The notes: a model not told the origin generated them from the sequence alone. A stretch of DNA of 46,500 bases from JAZKSG01 sp964384785 (GCA_964384785.1 CAYLLH010000004.1:1-46500), one strand, 5' to 3'; shown: positions 1-9,309, numbered from the stretch's first letter. Numbers and translations are program-made.

Positions 1-135
1 TACGATACTTTTTTATCATAGTTTCATTATTTGTTTTTTTAGAAATAAAGCATGATATGCTCCAATAAAAAAGATAGAATAATTTTCTTGAAATTTGCTT
101 TTTTGAAAAACATATTTTTAGGAGAAGATTAACTT

Positions 136-801
136 ATGAAAAAGAAACATCGTGGACTACTTGGTAGACTTCAACGTGTGAACAAGGAACAGTGGAAAGA
201 AGAAGAGTTCACAGAGCTTGAATATGAACCAGTATCAGTAAAGGATCTTCTAACTGAGATGAAAAACATATCAGAGCTTATCATTGATTTGGGTTATTCA
301 GCAGTTCTTTTTGATAACCAGGAAATAGCTGAAGAAGTAAAATACTTAGAGGTACGTATGGACAAACTCAACTATGATATACGTATGATGGCTATGATGG
401 CAGCACGCGATAAGGATGATGCTGAAAAACTAGCTGGAATTTTGCAGGTTGCTGAAGCAGCTGAAAGTATATCTGATGCCGCGGGAGATATTGTTAATCT
501 TCTTGGTGATGAAGAAACAGGTCCTATACTACCGAAGATTCTTAAAAAAGCTGATGAAAAAATTTACAGGATTCAGGTTCTTCCTGATTCTAAAGCTTGT
601 GATCAAAAGATTTCTGATATAAATGTTGAATCAGAAACTGGTATGCGAATTATTGCTATCCGTAGGAGTAACTGTTGGATTTATAACCCTGAACCGTCAA
701 CATTGTTGAAGAAACAGGATTGGGTTATAACACGTGGGAATGATGAAGGATACAAAGAACTAAACAAGTACCTGCATGGTGAGTTGGAGGATTTGGAATG
801 A
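136..801 (+). CDS. PhoU / TrkA-C (RCK_C) domain protein, first of a pair
   Basis: The 221-residue product has a helical PhoU-like region at about residues 35-125 (ELIIDLGYSAVLFDN, then an A/D-rich helix ending AESISDAAGDIVNLL). A TrkA-C/RCK_C ligand-binding domain follows at about 140-215 (IYRIQVLPDSKACDQKI, ESETGMRIIAIRR). This architecture is known from a conserved archaeal family (COG3273 type) usually found beside cation channels or MgtE-like divalent-metal transporters, where it is thought to act as a cytoplasmic regulatory subunit. No transporter is visible here; it may lie upstream of the window. The ATG has a good ribosome-binding site (ggagaag, about 9 bases upstream). The stop overlaps the next start by four bases, so the two genes are translationally coupled. 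Confidence 0.85.
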   Translation: MKKKHRGLLGRLQRVNKEQWKEEEFTELEYEPVSVKDLLTEMKNISELIIDLGYSAVLFDNQEIAEEVKYLEVRMDKLNYDIRMMAMMAARDKDDAEKLAGILQVAEAAESISDAAGDIVNLLGDEETGPILPKILKKADEKIYRIQVLPDSKACDQKISDINVESETGMRIIAIRRSNCWIYNPEPSTLLKKQDWVITRGNDEGYKELNKYLHGELEDLE

Positions 802-1379
802 AACCTGAGAAAGTTGAGGATATGGTTCTTGAAATCAAAGATAAATCAGAGCTTATGGTTGATTTAGCTTATTCTTCTCTTCTTTATGATAACAAGACTA
901 TTGCAAAAGAAGTTTATGATCTAGAAGATCTTATTGATGATCTTTATCAGAGTATTCAAAGAAAAACTCTTGAAAGAGTTCAAGGAAAAAAACTCAGTAT
1001 CGATAATGCTCTTACAATTCTCCGTCTTGCTGAGTGTGGTGAGCAGATTTCTGATGCAGCTCAAGAAATAGCTGATGTTGAACTTCGTGATGTTGAACTA
1101 CACCCAGTTCTTAAGGAGAGTATTCAGGAATCTGATGAGGTTTTTACTCGCGTTCGAGTAAAAAATGATTCTGTTCTTTGTGGCAAAACACTAGGAGAAC
1201 TCAAGCTTGAAAGTGAAACAGGTATGTATGTTATAGCTATGCGTCATCAGAATCGTTGGCTTTATGCTCCTGGTAAAAACACAAAAATTGATCCAGGGGA
1301 TGTACTTTTTGCTAAAGGCCCTGATGATGGTGAAAAACATCTTCAAGCTCTGGCTTCTGGGAAAACTAATGAAATATAA
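798..1379 (+). CDS. PhoU / TrkA-C (RCK_C) domain protein, second of a pair
   Basis: The 193-residue product is a paralog of the preceding gene: a PhoU-like helical region (SELMVDLAYSSLLYDN, AECGEQISDAAQEIADV) and a C-terminal TrkA-C domain (FTRVRVKNDSVLCGKTLGEL, ESETGMYVIAMRHQNRWLY). It lacks the roughly 30-residue basic N-terminal extension of its neighbour. The start ATG overlaps the upstream stop (ATGA) and is preceded by GGAGG inside the upstream gene. Two coupled, diverged copies suggest a heteromeric regulator. Assignment to cation-transport control is family knowledge; the substrate cannot be told from here. Confidence 0.85.
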   Translation: MKPEKVEDMVLEIKDKSELMVDLAYSSLLYDNKTIAKEVYDLEDLIDDLYQSIQRKTLERVQGKKLSIDNALTILRLAECGEQISDAAQEIADVELRDVELHPVLKESIQESDEVFTRVRVKNDSVLCGKTLGELKLESETGMYVIAMRHQNRWLYAPGKNTKIDPGDVLFAKGPDDGEKHLQALASGKTNEI

Positions 1380-1590
1380 AACATTTTTATAAACATACGA
1401 AAATTTTATATACTATTTTTTGTATGGGCCGCCTCAATAGTTTCATATGGCCTGGGATGAAGGGTTCAATATTTTTTTAAGGAATTTAAATTCCTTTCAT
1501 CTATATTACCTCCCTCTTCTCCCACTCTTAAAAAAAATTTTTTTAGGAGCAAAAAAACCCTAAAACCCGGGCCAAAAAATAATTTTTAAA
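1380..1590. other. 211-base intergenic region with possible short transcript
   Basis: No protein gene is convincing here. A TATA-like tttatatact at about 1405-1414 is followed about 25 bases later by a G/C-richer block (gggccgcctc, then ggcctgggatgaaggg) that stands out from the AT-rich surroundings. A palindrome aaggaatttaaattcctt lies at 1479-1496, flanked by gatgaagg and cctttcatc, which could also pair. The stretch ends in pyrimidine-rich and A/T runs (about 1505-1550) that would serve as terminators for the convergent genes. It could be a small non-coding RNA or only a double terminator. A tRNA was considered and rejected. Confidence 0.3.
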
Positions 1591-2487
1591 CTAAATCTTT
1601 TTTGATTCAACACCTTCAATAACACGAGCACCAAAAGGATCTACCCTGCAAACAAAAACACGACCAAAATTTGATAAAATCTTACAAAGTTTTTCTGTTT
1701 CACCCCATGCAAAAACAGAGTTACCAAGCATGGACATACTAACCAGGCCATATTCCTTAGCTGCATCCATAGCCTTTAAAACTTTACCAGATGCTAGACC
1801 CGTGTTTCGAGCGAAAGAATCAGACAGATTAAAAAAAGATTCAACATGAGGACTATTAAGGATTTTATCTGTACAGTTTTTTCCTTCATCCATTATTTTT
1901 TTAGTCTTTGAAGAATCAGATAAAACTTTTTTAGTATCAAGTCTTCTACCCACCACACATAATACAAGATCACCCTGACCAGGTATATGCTCAACTATAC
2001 CCCATGGTGGAAGACCAGGTTTTTTACGTATTTCAAAACCACCGAAACTACTAGCGATAACATCCCCTAGACCAGTTCCAAGACGTACTTCAGCAAAATG
2101 AGAAGCACGCAATGCATCAGTATAAGAAAAATCAGTTACTTTAGTTAAAGCAAGAGTACTACTTAATGCAGCTGCTGCACTCATTCCAAAACCCTGACCT
2201 AATGGAAGACCAAGCCTAGTTTCAACTTTTATATGAACAGGTGTGGAACCCAACAAATAACCCAGGGCTGCTCGGATAACCTTAAAATCATAACTTTTGT
2301 TGTTAACAAATATCTCAAAAACCTGTTTACGATTTTCATTAACAGTGACTTTTGATATAGCACCAAGTGTTAGATTTACACCAGCACCACGTGAACCAGT
2401 ACGAAAAACATCTGTTTTATGATAAAAAGGTTCAAAAAAACCAGTTATATGACCCGGGGCATAACCATACGCTTCAACATTAACCAA
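1591..2487 (-). CDS. Pantoate kinase (GHMP family)
   Basis: The 298-residue protein matches the archaeal pantoate kinase family, which phosphorylates pantoate with ATP in the archaeal route to 4'-phosphopantothenate, in place of bacterial pantothenate kinase. It has the N-terminal family signature (AYGYAPGHITGFFEP), the GHMP phosphate-binding motif LPLGQGFGMSAAAALSS at about residues 94-110, and the C-terminal glycine-rich MSMLGNSVFAWG. The start is TTG at 2485-2487, supported by AGGAGG about 9 bases upstream and no better ATG. It lies 22 bases downstream of CoaBC on the same strand, so this is a CoA-biosynthesis operon. The phosphopantothenate synthetase that should act next is not in the window. 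Confidence 0.88.
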   Translation of the reverse strand: MVNVEAYGYAPGHITGFFEPFYHKTDVFRTGSRGAGVNLTLGAISKVTVNENRKQVFEIFVNNKSYDFKVIRAALGYLLGSTPVHIKVETRLGLPLGQGFGMSAAAALSSTLALTKVTDFSYTDALRASHFAEVRLGTGLGDVIASSFGGFEIRKKPGLPPWGIVEHIPGQGDLVLCVVGRRLDTKKVLSDSSKTKKIMDEGKNCTDKILNSPHVESFFNLSDSFARNTGLASGKVLKAMDAAKEYGLVSMSMLGNSVFAWGETEKLCKILSNFGRVFVCRVDPFGARVIEGVESKKI

Positions 2488-2509
2488 ACTTTGAAATCCT
2501 CCTAATAAA

Positions 2510-3712
2510 TCATAGTTTCTCCGAAATTTTTTTTAGTAAAAAATCTGCTAAAACATTTTTTTTATCTTTTTTATAAGCTATTTCACCATGTTTACTATAA
2601 ACCCATATTTCATTTTCAGTGTTATCTAAACCCTTAAATGTATTTCCAACCAATAAATCAACTTTGTTTTCTTTGATAAAATCAACTGCTTTTTTATCCA
2701 ATACTTGTTTATTTTCCTCTAGTTTAAAAGCAACAATAAAAGAATCCTTAGCATTATCCCGTAGTTTTCTTATAAATTTTGCAGCAGGTTTTAAAACAAT
2801 ATTTGTTTTATTATTCGATGAAATCTTACCATTTTTTTTATCAACACTAAAATCTGACAGTGCAGCACAAACAATTATAACATCAAATTCTGAAACAGAA
2901 TTGTTTTCTAAAAGATCAAAAAGACTATTTAGAGTATTGAATCTTTTATTTTCAATAAAATCAGGCGGTGTTTCTTTACTTTGTCCATACCAAAAATCTA
3001 TATTTGCTCCCTGGTAAAAAGCATTTTTAACTAGTTCCACAGCTGTTTTTCCACTACTAAGATTCGTTAAAACACGTACATCATCAACAGGTTCAACAGA
3101 TGAACCACCAATAACAAGGATTTTTTTGTTTAAAAGTTCTTTTTTACATGTTTCACGGAATACAAATGCTTTAATTTTTTCAACAGAAGGCATCTTAGCC
3201 TTATTATCAGAAAGAGAAGGATTAACAAAAATTATACCATTTTTTTTACATTTTTTAATATTTTCCTGTAGTATTTTATGATCATACATAGATCCATGCA
3301 TAGCAGGAACAATTATTACTGGTATTTTTGATCCAAGAGCAGTAGTTGCAAAAGTTGTAACAGGTGTATCATCTATTCCATGAGCTATCTTTGAAATAGT
3401 GTTAGCAGTACATGGACAGATCAACAAAAGATCTGCAGATTTTTTGGTTTTTCCACAAAAAGAAACATGTTCTGTTTCACCAGTCAACCCTGTTATTGGT
3501 TTGTGACCTGTTGCAAACCATAGACTATCAGGATGAATAATTTTTGAGGCATTATCTGTCATAACGGGTATAATGTCTGCTCCGTGACGTATGAGTTCAC
3601 GAGCAAGTTTAACTGTTTCCACAGCAGCTATACTACCTGTTACAGCTAAAACTATACGTTTATTTTTAAGAAAACTACTTTTTGTGCCTCGTATATCATT
3701 TACTGGATGCAT
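2510..3712 (-). CDS. coaBC: CoaBC: phosphopantothenoylcysteine decarboxylase / phosphopantothenate-cysteine ligase
   Basis: The 400-residue bifunctional enzyme converts 4'-phosphopantothenate plus cysteine to 4'-phosphopantetheine. The N-terminal flavin decarboxylase half (about 15-185) shows RIVLAVTGSIAAVE, the GETEH active-site histidine (H82), CPCTANT, and PAMHGSMY at 136-143, the archaeal form of the PxMNxxMW motif. The ligase half (about 193-400) shows GGSSVEPVDDVRVLTNLSSG and the AALSDFSVD segment. Length is normal for the fusion. The codon immediately before the ATG is an in-frame stop, fixing this start. No Shine-Dalgarno is evident. It heads an operon with pantoate kinase. Confidence 0.93.
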   Translation of the reverse strand: MHPVNDIRGTKSSFLKNKRIVLAVTGSIAAVETVKLARELIRHGADIIPVMTDNASKIIHPDSLWFATGHKPITGLTGETEHVSFCGKTKKSADLLLICPCTANTISKIAHGIDDTPVTTFATTALGSKIPVIIVPAMHGSMYDHKILQENIKKCKKNGIIFVNPSLSDNKAKMPSVEKIKAFVFRETCKKELLNKKILVIGGSSVEPVDDVRVLTNLSSGKTAVELVKNAFYQGANIDFWYGQSKETPPDFIENKRFNTLNSLFDLLENNSVSEFDVIIVCAALSDFSVDKKNGKISSNNKTNIVLKPAAKFIRKLRDNAKDSFIVAFKLEENKQVLDKKAVDFIKENKVDLLVGNTFKGLDNTENEIWVYSKHGEIAYKKDKKNVLADFLLKKISEKL

Positions 3713-3758
3713 CTAATCAAGATAATGAATAAAAAAGAATGGATTAAAAAACTTTGTA

Positions 3759-4199
3759 TTATCTGACAACTAAAACTGAGCTACTGGCATGTCGAACTAC
3801 TTTATCTGTAACACTACCAAGTAGGAAACGTCCTTCTTTACCGTATCCCTTGTAACCAACTATGATTACATCTATTTGATATTTTTTTGCTGTCATAAGT
3901 ATTTCATCAGCAGGATCACCTGATTCCACTGCGATATCTACTTTTTCAACATCATCTTCTATTTTTTCAACTATTTTTCCAAGTGTTTTTACTGCTTTGT
4001 CTTTAAAACTACCTGATTCAACTACTGCACTTAGATCAATTGTTGGTAGAAGCATTTTTGTAAAAGAAGATTCTGAAAGTTCAGCAGGTATAACCGTTAA
4101 CAAAACTACTTCATCATCTTTATCTGCACATTGTTTACATAACTCTACTGCTTTCTCGGAAGCTTCTGAACCATCATAAGCAATAAGCATTTTTTTCAT
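3759..4199 (-). CDS. Universal stress protein (UspA family, ATP-binding type)
   Basis: The 146-residue single-domain Usp starts with MKKMLIAYDGSEASEKA and has the nucleotide-binding pattern G-x2-G-x9-G-S at residues 115-129, followed by VVRHASSSVLVVR. The full motif places it in the ATP-binding (MJ0577-like) group rather than the UspA group that lacks ATP binding. These small cytoplasmic proteins dimerise and are linked to stress or energy status, but the specific role cannot be read here. It lies 46 bases upstream of coaBC on the same strand with its own near-leaderless promoter. Confidence 0.92.
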   Translation of the reverse strand: MKKMLIAYDGSEASEKAVELCKQCADKDDEVVLLTVIPAELSESSFTKMLLPTIDLSAVVESGSFKDKAVKTLGKIVEKIEDDVEKVDIAVESGDPADEILMTAKKYQIDVIIVGYKGYGKEGRFLLGSVTDKVVRHASSSVLVVR

Positions 4200-4223
4200 A
4201 GTATATTACACAAATCTTTGGTA

Positions 4224-4232
4224 ATACATAAA
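4224..4232 (-). promoter_or_regulatory. TATA box for the UspA gene
   Basis: Read on the minus strand the sequence is TTTATGTAT, centred about 29 bases before the ATG at 4199. That is the archaeal TATA-to-start distance, so the transcript is predicted to be leaderless or nearly so. No Shine-Dalgarno is present between, which agrees. Confidence 0.5.
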
Positions 4233-4316
4233 GGTTCTAAAACATTTCGCAAAAGTCAAAGATTTATAAAAATAAAGAGATTTTTTAAAAAAGAAAAAAA
4301 GAGGAGTTTTTTTTAT

Positions 4317-7157
4317 TTAGAGTTGAATACCGAGTTTTACAAGGAGAGTTTTTATGAAATCCATTAGTTTTTCTAAGAGAGTTTGTTGAGTATCTGATTC
4401 ATCATCTTCTGTGTTGTCTGAATCTTCTTCATCGCTGTCATCAACTGGGTCATCAGGATCAGTATCATCGTCATCATCAACCGGAACCTGATCGTATTCC
4501 AATAATTTGACAAATTTATTGTTGTAAGATTCGGATTCAAGAAAACCTACTCCCATCTGGTTTTCAGTATCCCATGGAGAGATATCTAATATTTTAGCCA
4601 TACTGGAAATTGTGTTGACATCCTCTATACGCCATTCTCCAAATATGCCATTATCTACTTTCCAAAGACAAGGAAGACCATCATATGATGGGTTTTCTAC
4701 ATAGTTGTCTAAATTAGAGATTCCTATCATATAATCGATAATTGAATAATCCATCTTTTTATCTATTTCTTCCATAACATTTTCTTTATCAGCAAAATAA
4801 AAATCTTTATCAGCATATTCACCAGTACTATACCAATTTGCTACTCCTTTTTTCGGATAGATATCATAATCAGGCATATCAGTTGAAATCTCATATATTT
4901 TGTTTTCTGGATTGTTGTTAAAAAGAATTTTAATTCTTTTATCATAGTTGAAACTACTTATAGGATTAAAAGCACAAAATGGTTTTTTATTGCCATTGGG
5001 ATCTTTCAAATATAGTGGAAAAATATGATGTTTAGTTTGTTCTGTATCATCATCTAATAAGGTCCAACTTTCAAAAGATTCTATCGGGAAAAGTTCATTG
5101 TATGGTACTTCATCATCATTATTATCTACATTTGACTCGAAAACATTAAATTCAAGTATTATCTCATGATATTTTATAAAAATCAAAGGTATATCAGGGA
5201 CATAAGTTACAACATTCAATGGAATTTTATAATGACCAGGTTCTAAAGTAAACGGTTCACCATTTAAAGTTTCACGAACTCCAAAGCTTAATATTTTTCT
5301 CCCATTCCTATCAACAGCTGATTCTCCAGATAAACTACCAAAATTATCTCTATCGATATCAATCATTGGAAGCGTATAAGGTACTATTGGGCAAATATCG
5401 CCATGCCAATCTGCTACAACATCCCAAGGTAAAGTAATACCATTTATGCCTGCAAACTCCTTATAGAATGGTGAAATGTAACTTTTGACATCTGATTCAC
5501 CGGTAGATGCTGAAAAAAGTGTAAAATGCGACACAGGAGGAGTACTGATTATTTCACCTTTTTCATTTACTGCAATACGGCCCATATCTACGGAAGTTAT
5601 TGGAGGATTTGTACAGCTTGAACCAAACATAATTGGCATTTTTTCAGGTGTTTCTTTAGACCAATCTACAATTGAATATTTTCCTCCAGCATACTCAAAA
5701 GATTTTCCTTCCATATTTGGGTTAGAGTAAAAACCTTTTTTAACAGTGAAATCATTTAAGGTATAGCCGCCTTCACCATCAGTTGTTGGGAAATCATTTA
5801 GATAGATTGGTTCTTGATCATTTGAATATGTTCCTCCAACGTTAAACTCATATTTGTAACCCTCGGGAGTAGTAATACTAACAGGTGTGTAACTATATCC
5901 ATAATACCTAAATCCAAAATGTTCGTTTTGGATGTTTTTGATATCTCCATAAGTGTTATACCAACCTTTAGAACGCAACTTAGCTTGAATTAGATGATGA
6001 TCATAATTATCATCCCCTATTTTTAATGACATAGTTCTATCGAAATTGATATCTATTTTACTACCTGCTGGGCTGCCATCATGATTAGATCCTGCAGGAT
6101 GATCTTCTGCAATTATTTCATGACCTGATTTTTTCATATTAAGTGAATAAAGCGAGCAACATTCAGGAAAAATCCCTTGACCAGGATCATCTATTTCAAC
6201 ATTCATTATAGTATTATCTTGTTCATAATTTTGTCCTGCGTTAAACATATCTAAAATTACGGAGTATCTGCTGTGTTCATATCCTTCTTCGCAGATATCT
6301 CTGAGAGATTGATAACCTAAAATATTATATCTAAAAGAGGGGCCTTGGTTTGGATCTGACCATATGGTAATTTTTACAGGATGAACTGTTTCAGAATTTA
6401 CAGGAATAATATGCTTTTCATCACCTAAGGTATTAGGGCCATAGCCTGTTATAGCTACTTTAATCAATCCAGTATAAGAACCAGGTTTTAAATTACTAGC
6501 ATCGATATTTATAATATGGGTATTTGAATCTACACAACTGGATTCTTTTGATTTTACCATTTCAGAATCAAATGTCAACCAGTCAGAATTTGATTTTAGG
6601 ATATAATATACTTTTCCTTCAGTATTGGTTATTTCAAAAGAACTTTTTTTAAGTGTGTTAGTATCATGGTTTTCTACCATTGGACTAAATTCTAAATATG
6701 GTCCGGGATGTTTTATGTTTTTTAAAGAAATCCCTGTTTTAAATAAAAGGGGTTCTTTCATATTATCATCTTTAAAAACTATTTGTGTATCTTCGTTAAC
6801 TTGATTGCTATCATAAGAAAGGGTATTTAAGTTAAAGTTTACATCTTCGTTTTCGAGTAATTCAATTTTATTGTTACCAGATGTTCTTGACATAGAAACT
6901 AATTTATTATTTCCTTGAAAATCTGAAAAGGAATAATACACTTGACTTTTATCAGAAATATCGTCTAAATGATTGTTTTCTGATTTTTTGGATATTAAAT
7001 CTAAAAAATATTGGATATCTTTTGATGTTTGTTTTCCTTCTTGATCAGAAATATCAGTTTCTTTTTCGTAACCTGTAGCAGGTATAATTATTGATGATAC
7101 CAGAAAAATTATTATAAAAAAAACGATGGCTTTTAGATTAATATATTTGTTTTTCAT
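4317..7157 (-). CDS. Large secreted protein of unknown function with acidic C-terminal linker
   Basis: The 946-residue product has a Sec signal peptide (MKNKYINLKAIVFF through SSIIIPATG, cleavage near residue 29). I do not recognise a catalytic domain. The body is beta-rich; the segment EITNTEGKVYYILKSNSDWL (about 170-195) followed by DASNLKPGSYTGLIKVAITG looks like a BACON/choice-of-anchor type Ig-like domain. Near residue 875 an extreme Asp/Glu linker (VPVDDDDDTDPDDPVDD and onward) leads to a terminal amphipathic helix, LLEKLMDFIKTLLVKLGIQL, which could lie on the membrane or mediate retention. The ATG has AGGAGG 8 bases upstream. It stands alone between genes of unrelated function and is likely extracellular or cell-wall attached. 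Confidence 0.75.
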   Translation of the reverse strand: MKNKYINLKAIVFFIIIFLVSSIIIPATGYEKETDISDQEGKQTSKDIQYFLDLISKKSENNHLDDISDKSQVYYSFSDFQGNNKLVSMSRTSGNNKIELLENEDVNFNLNTLSYDSNQVNEDTQIVFKDDNMKEPLLFKTGISLKNIKHPGPYLEFSPMVENHDTNTLKKSSFEITNTEGKVYYILKSNSDWLTFDSEMVKSKESSCVDSNTHIINIDASNLKPGSYTGLIKVAITGYGPNTLGDEKHIIPVNSETVHPVKITIWSDPNQGPSFRYNILGYQSLRDICEEGYEHSRYSVILDMFNAGQNYEQDNTIMNVEIDDPGQGIFPECCSLYSLNMKKSGHEIIAEDHPAGSNHDGSPAGSKIDINFDRTMSLKIGDDNYDHHLIQAKLRSKGWYNTYGDIKNIQNEHFGFRYYGYSYTPVSITTPEGYKYEFNVGGTYSNDQEPIYLNDFPTTDGEGGYTLNDFTVKKGFYSNPNMEGKSFEYAGGKYSIVDWSKETPEKMPIMFGSSCTNPPITSVDMGRIAVNEKGEIISTPPVSHFTLFSASTGESDVKSYISPFYKEFAGINGITLPWDVVADWHGDICPIVPYTLPMIDIDRDNFGSLSGESAVDRNGRKILSFGVRETLNGEPFTLEPGHYKIPLNVVTYVPDIPLIFIKYHEIILEFNVFESNVDNNDDEVPYNELFPIESFESWTLLDDDTEQTKHHIFPLYLKDPNGNKKPFCAFNPISSFNYDKRIKILFNNNPENKIYEISTDMPDYDIYPKKGVANWYSTGEYADKDFYFADKENVMEEIDKKMDYSIIDYMIGISNLDNYVENPSYDGLPCLWKVDNGIFGEWRIEDVNTISSMAKILDISPWDTENQMGVGFLESESYNNKFVKLLEYDQVPVDDDDDTDPDDPVDDSDEEDSDNTEDDESDTQQTLLEKLMDFIKTLLVKLGIQL

Positions 7158-7192
7158 CTATAATTCCTCCTTACAAAACATAGAATAAGCCC

Positions 7193-7230
7193 CATAATAT
7201 ATAAATTTGTTTATTAAAATATATAAATCT
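7193..7230 (-). promoter_or_regulatory. Two TATA-like boxes upstream of the 946-residue secreted protein
   Basis: On the minus strand two near-identical boxes, gatttatatattt (about 7216-7228) and aaatttatatatta (about 7194-7207), precede the gene. The outer one would start transcription near 7196 and give a leader of about 40 bases that includes the AAGGAGG ribosome-binding site at 7166-7172. The inner one would start right at that site. Confidence 0.4.
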
Positions 7231-7277
7231 TTTGTAAATAACACATAAAATAAACAAAAAAATGAATAAAGAAACAG

Positions 7278-7790
7278 TTATTTACAAAGGTAAGAGATCA
7301 AATCAGACAAGGGCATACCATCATCCCAACGCATAACAAAATTACCAGAACTACTTAACTCTAACTTTGGAAGACGACGATGAAGAACACCAGCTACACC
7401 CTCTAAACCTTTCATATCGATTGTAAAAAAACGCCAGGAATCACCACGTAAACCTTTAAGACGATAAGCATAAACAGGAAGGGTTTTAGTTTTCTCACAA
7501 ATCGAAACCATATCTTCAGCTTGTTTCTGAAGTTTACCAGCCATACTACTAAAATGAATAGTTTTACCATTACGGCTTTTAACCTCTGTAAGAAAAGAAA
7601 TATCCCCTCTAACTGCTACAAGATCAACACCCAATGAACCAGCACCACGAATCACAGCAAAAGGTTTTTTACAAATAAGTGAATAATTATCTTTCTCAAT
7701 AGTAGAACAAGATTTTGTAACCTTATCAATAAAAACTTTTTCTCCTTCAAGAATCTTTTTTAGTTCTCGTTCATACTGACTAGCGGACAT
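7278..7790 (-). CDS. hjc: Holliday junction resolvase Hjc
   Basis: The 170-residue nuclease resolves four-way DNA junctions in recombination and repair. The archaeal Hjc core is present: YERELKKILEGE with the catalytic Glu (residues 6-17), RGAGSLGVDLVAV with the metal-binding Asp56, and FLTEVKSRN with the E-x-K pair (Glu69, Lys71). The order E...D...ExK is that of the PD-(D/E)xK fold. It is longer than many Hjc proteins: about 20 extra residues sit between the first helix and the RGAGS strand, and there is a C-terminal extension of about 30 residues (LELSSSGNFVMRWDDGMP). It is transcribed away from the CBS gene across a gap of about 130 bases, with no obvious Shine-Dalgarno. Confidence 0.88.
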   Translation of the reverse strand: MSASQYERELKKILEGEKVFIDKVTKSCSTIEKDNYSLICKKPFAVIRGAGSLGVDLVAVRGDISFLTEVKSRNGKTIHFSSMAGKLQKQAEDMVSICEKTKTLPVYAYRLKGLRGDSWRFFTIDMKGLEGVAGVLHRRLPKLELSSSGNFVMRWDDGMPLSDLISYLCK

Positions 7791-7922
7791 AAAACTTTAT
7801 ACAACAAAAGTTAAACACGGCGAAAGATTTTAATGTTTTGGGATACTTTAATATCAAAACAAAAAAACCAGATCAGCCCACAAAAAAAATATATTTTTTT
7901 CATGGGGAGGTTTAAAAAAAAT

Positions 7923-8477
7923 ATGAATAAGGAAGTCATAGTCAAGGAAGCAATGAAAACCAATATCGCAGTAGTCGAACATAATACATCAATTCGTAAT
8001 GCAGCAGTTCTTATGAAAAAAAGAAAAGTCGGAAGTGTAATAGTATTACAGGAAAAACATCCGATTGGGATAATAACAGAGAGCGATATTCTTAGAAAAG
8101 TTGTAGCTGAAGGAAAAAACCCTGATGATACAACAGTTGCAGAAATAATGTCTGCACCAGTTTTGATTTGTGAACCCTATGTAACTCTTGAAAAAGCTAT
8201 GGATAAAATGGGTAAATGTAACATTAGACGCCTCCCAGTTATGGAAAACAATAACTTGATTGGTATAATAACAGAAAGAGATATCCTTAGAATTTCACCG
8301 GTTCTTCATGAAATATCTAAACAATGGCATGAGATAACCGTTAGAGATGAAACATTTTATAAACAACAAGTTTTTTCCGGAAAATGCGAAGATTGCAATA
8401 CTCTTTCAGCAAATCTTAAAAATGTAGACGGGCGTTTACTTTGTGAAGATTGTATTGACGCGCTAAAATATGAATAA
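7923..8477 (+). CDS. CBS-pair protein with C-terminal zinc ribbon
   Basis: Two CBS motifs form one Bateman module (VKEAMKTNIAVVEHNTSIR; HPIGIITESDILRKV; VAEIMSAPVLICEPYVTLE; LIGIITERDILRISP). A short C-terminal ribbon has two CxxC pairs (CEDCNTLSANLKNVDGRLLC, then the final EDC). CBS pairs bind adenosine nucleotides and act as energy or redox sensors; the ribbon suggests interaction with nucleic acid or protein. The reading frame stays open to an ATG at 7833, and another in-frame ATG lies at 7902. I prefer 7923 because ggggagg lies just upstream (7904-7910) and homologous CBS proteins start at this point; if so the protein has 184 residues. Confidence 0.82.
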   Translation: MNKEVIVKEAMKTNIAVVEHNTSIRNAAVLMKKRKVGSVIVLQEKHPIGIITESDILRKVVAEGKNPDDTTVAEIMSAPVLICEPYVTLEKAMDKMGKCNIRRLPVMENNNLIGIITERDILRISPVLHEISKQWHEITVRDETFYKQQVFSGKCEDCNTLSANLKNVDGRLLCEDCIDALKYE

Positions 8478-8522
8478 AAAATTTTAAAAAAACTTAGGGA
8501 AAAAATAGGAGAAAACATTTGT

Positions 8523-9305
8523 ATGAAAGTAGAAGATGTAATGACAAAAGAAATAATAACAGTTGATAAAGACCAGGATTTAAAACATGTGTTAACATTG
8601 ATGGAAAAACACGATATAACAAAAATACCAGTGTTGGAGGAGAAAAAAATTGTTGGTGTAATAACAGATAATGTTATCGCATATAAACTGGGTTCGATTA
8701 GAAACAAAGGTATTCCTGCATCAAGAATGCATGCATCATCTGTTGTAGATGATAAGTTTGAAAAAACTGAACCAGAAACAGAGCTTAAAAATATTCTTAC
8801 AAAAGTAGGTGAACCCGGTCCCACTATGATAAATGTTATTAAAAATGATGAACTTCTTGGTGTTGTAACAAAAGCTGATTTGCTTCCATATGTTGATAGC
8901 AAAGAAAAAATTAGAGCAATTATGAAAAAAGATGTACACACAGTTAATACTGATGATCGAGTGGTACATGCCAGACGAATTATGATTGATAATGATATCG
9001 CTCGTATACCTGTAAAATTTGATGGGGAACTAGTGGGTATGATTTCTGATATGGATATTGCTTTTGCTTTTGCAGATTTGAAAGATTCTGTGTCTCTTGG
9101 TAAACAGAAACATCATCTTGATAAGTTACTAGTTGAAAATGCTATGAAAACACCAGCATTATATATTTCTCCGGATACCGCTATTAAAAAAGCATCTGAG
9201 ATTATGCTTGAGAATAATGTTGGATGTTTACCTGTTGTGGACTCAGGTAAAATCGTTGGGATAGTGACAAGAACTGATCTAATAAAAACTATTTCTTCTT
9301 TTTAA
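8523..9305 (+). CDS. Four-CBS-motif protein
   Basis: The 260-residue protein consists only of two tandem Bateman modules, visible as four CBS motifs beginning VEDVMTKEIITVDKDQDLK, about residue 65 (SRMHASSVVDDKFEKTEPET), IRAIMKKDVHTVNTDDRVV, and VENAMKTPALYISPDTAIK, each ending with a GVIT/GMIS/GIVT-type strand. No other domain is attached, so it probably senses nucleotides and signals through a partner. TAGGAG lies upstream of the ATG. It is 45 bases downstream of the other CBS gene on the same strand, probably one operon. Confidence 0.85.
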   Translation: MKVEDVMTKEIITVDKDQDLKHVLTLMEKHDITKIPVLEEKKIVGVITDNVIAYKLGSIRNKGIPASRMHASSVVDDKFEKTEPETELKNILTKVGEPGPTMINVIKNDELLGVVTKADLLPYVDSKEKIRAIMKKDVHTVNTDDRVVHARRIMIDNDIARIPVKFDGELVGMISDMDIAFAFADLKDSVSLGKQKHHLDKLLVENAMKTPALYISPDTAIKKASEIMLENNVGCLPVVDSGKIVGIVTRTDLIKTISSF

Positions 9306-9309
9306 AAGC

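Noticed and set aside
1424..1500. tRNA-like block with gggccgc and gggttcaat
   Set aside because: No acceptor-stem partner for gggccgc lies downstream at tRNA distance, and D and anticodon arms cannot be drawn.
8357..8969. Open frames on the minus strand across the CBS genes
   Set aside because: They lie antisense to well-supported CBS domains and have low-complexity Phe/Ser/Ile-rich products without ribosome sites.
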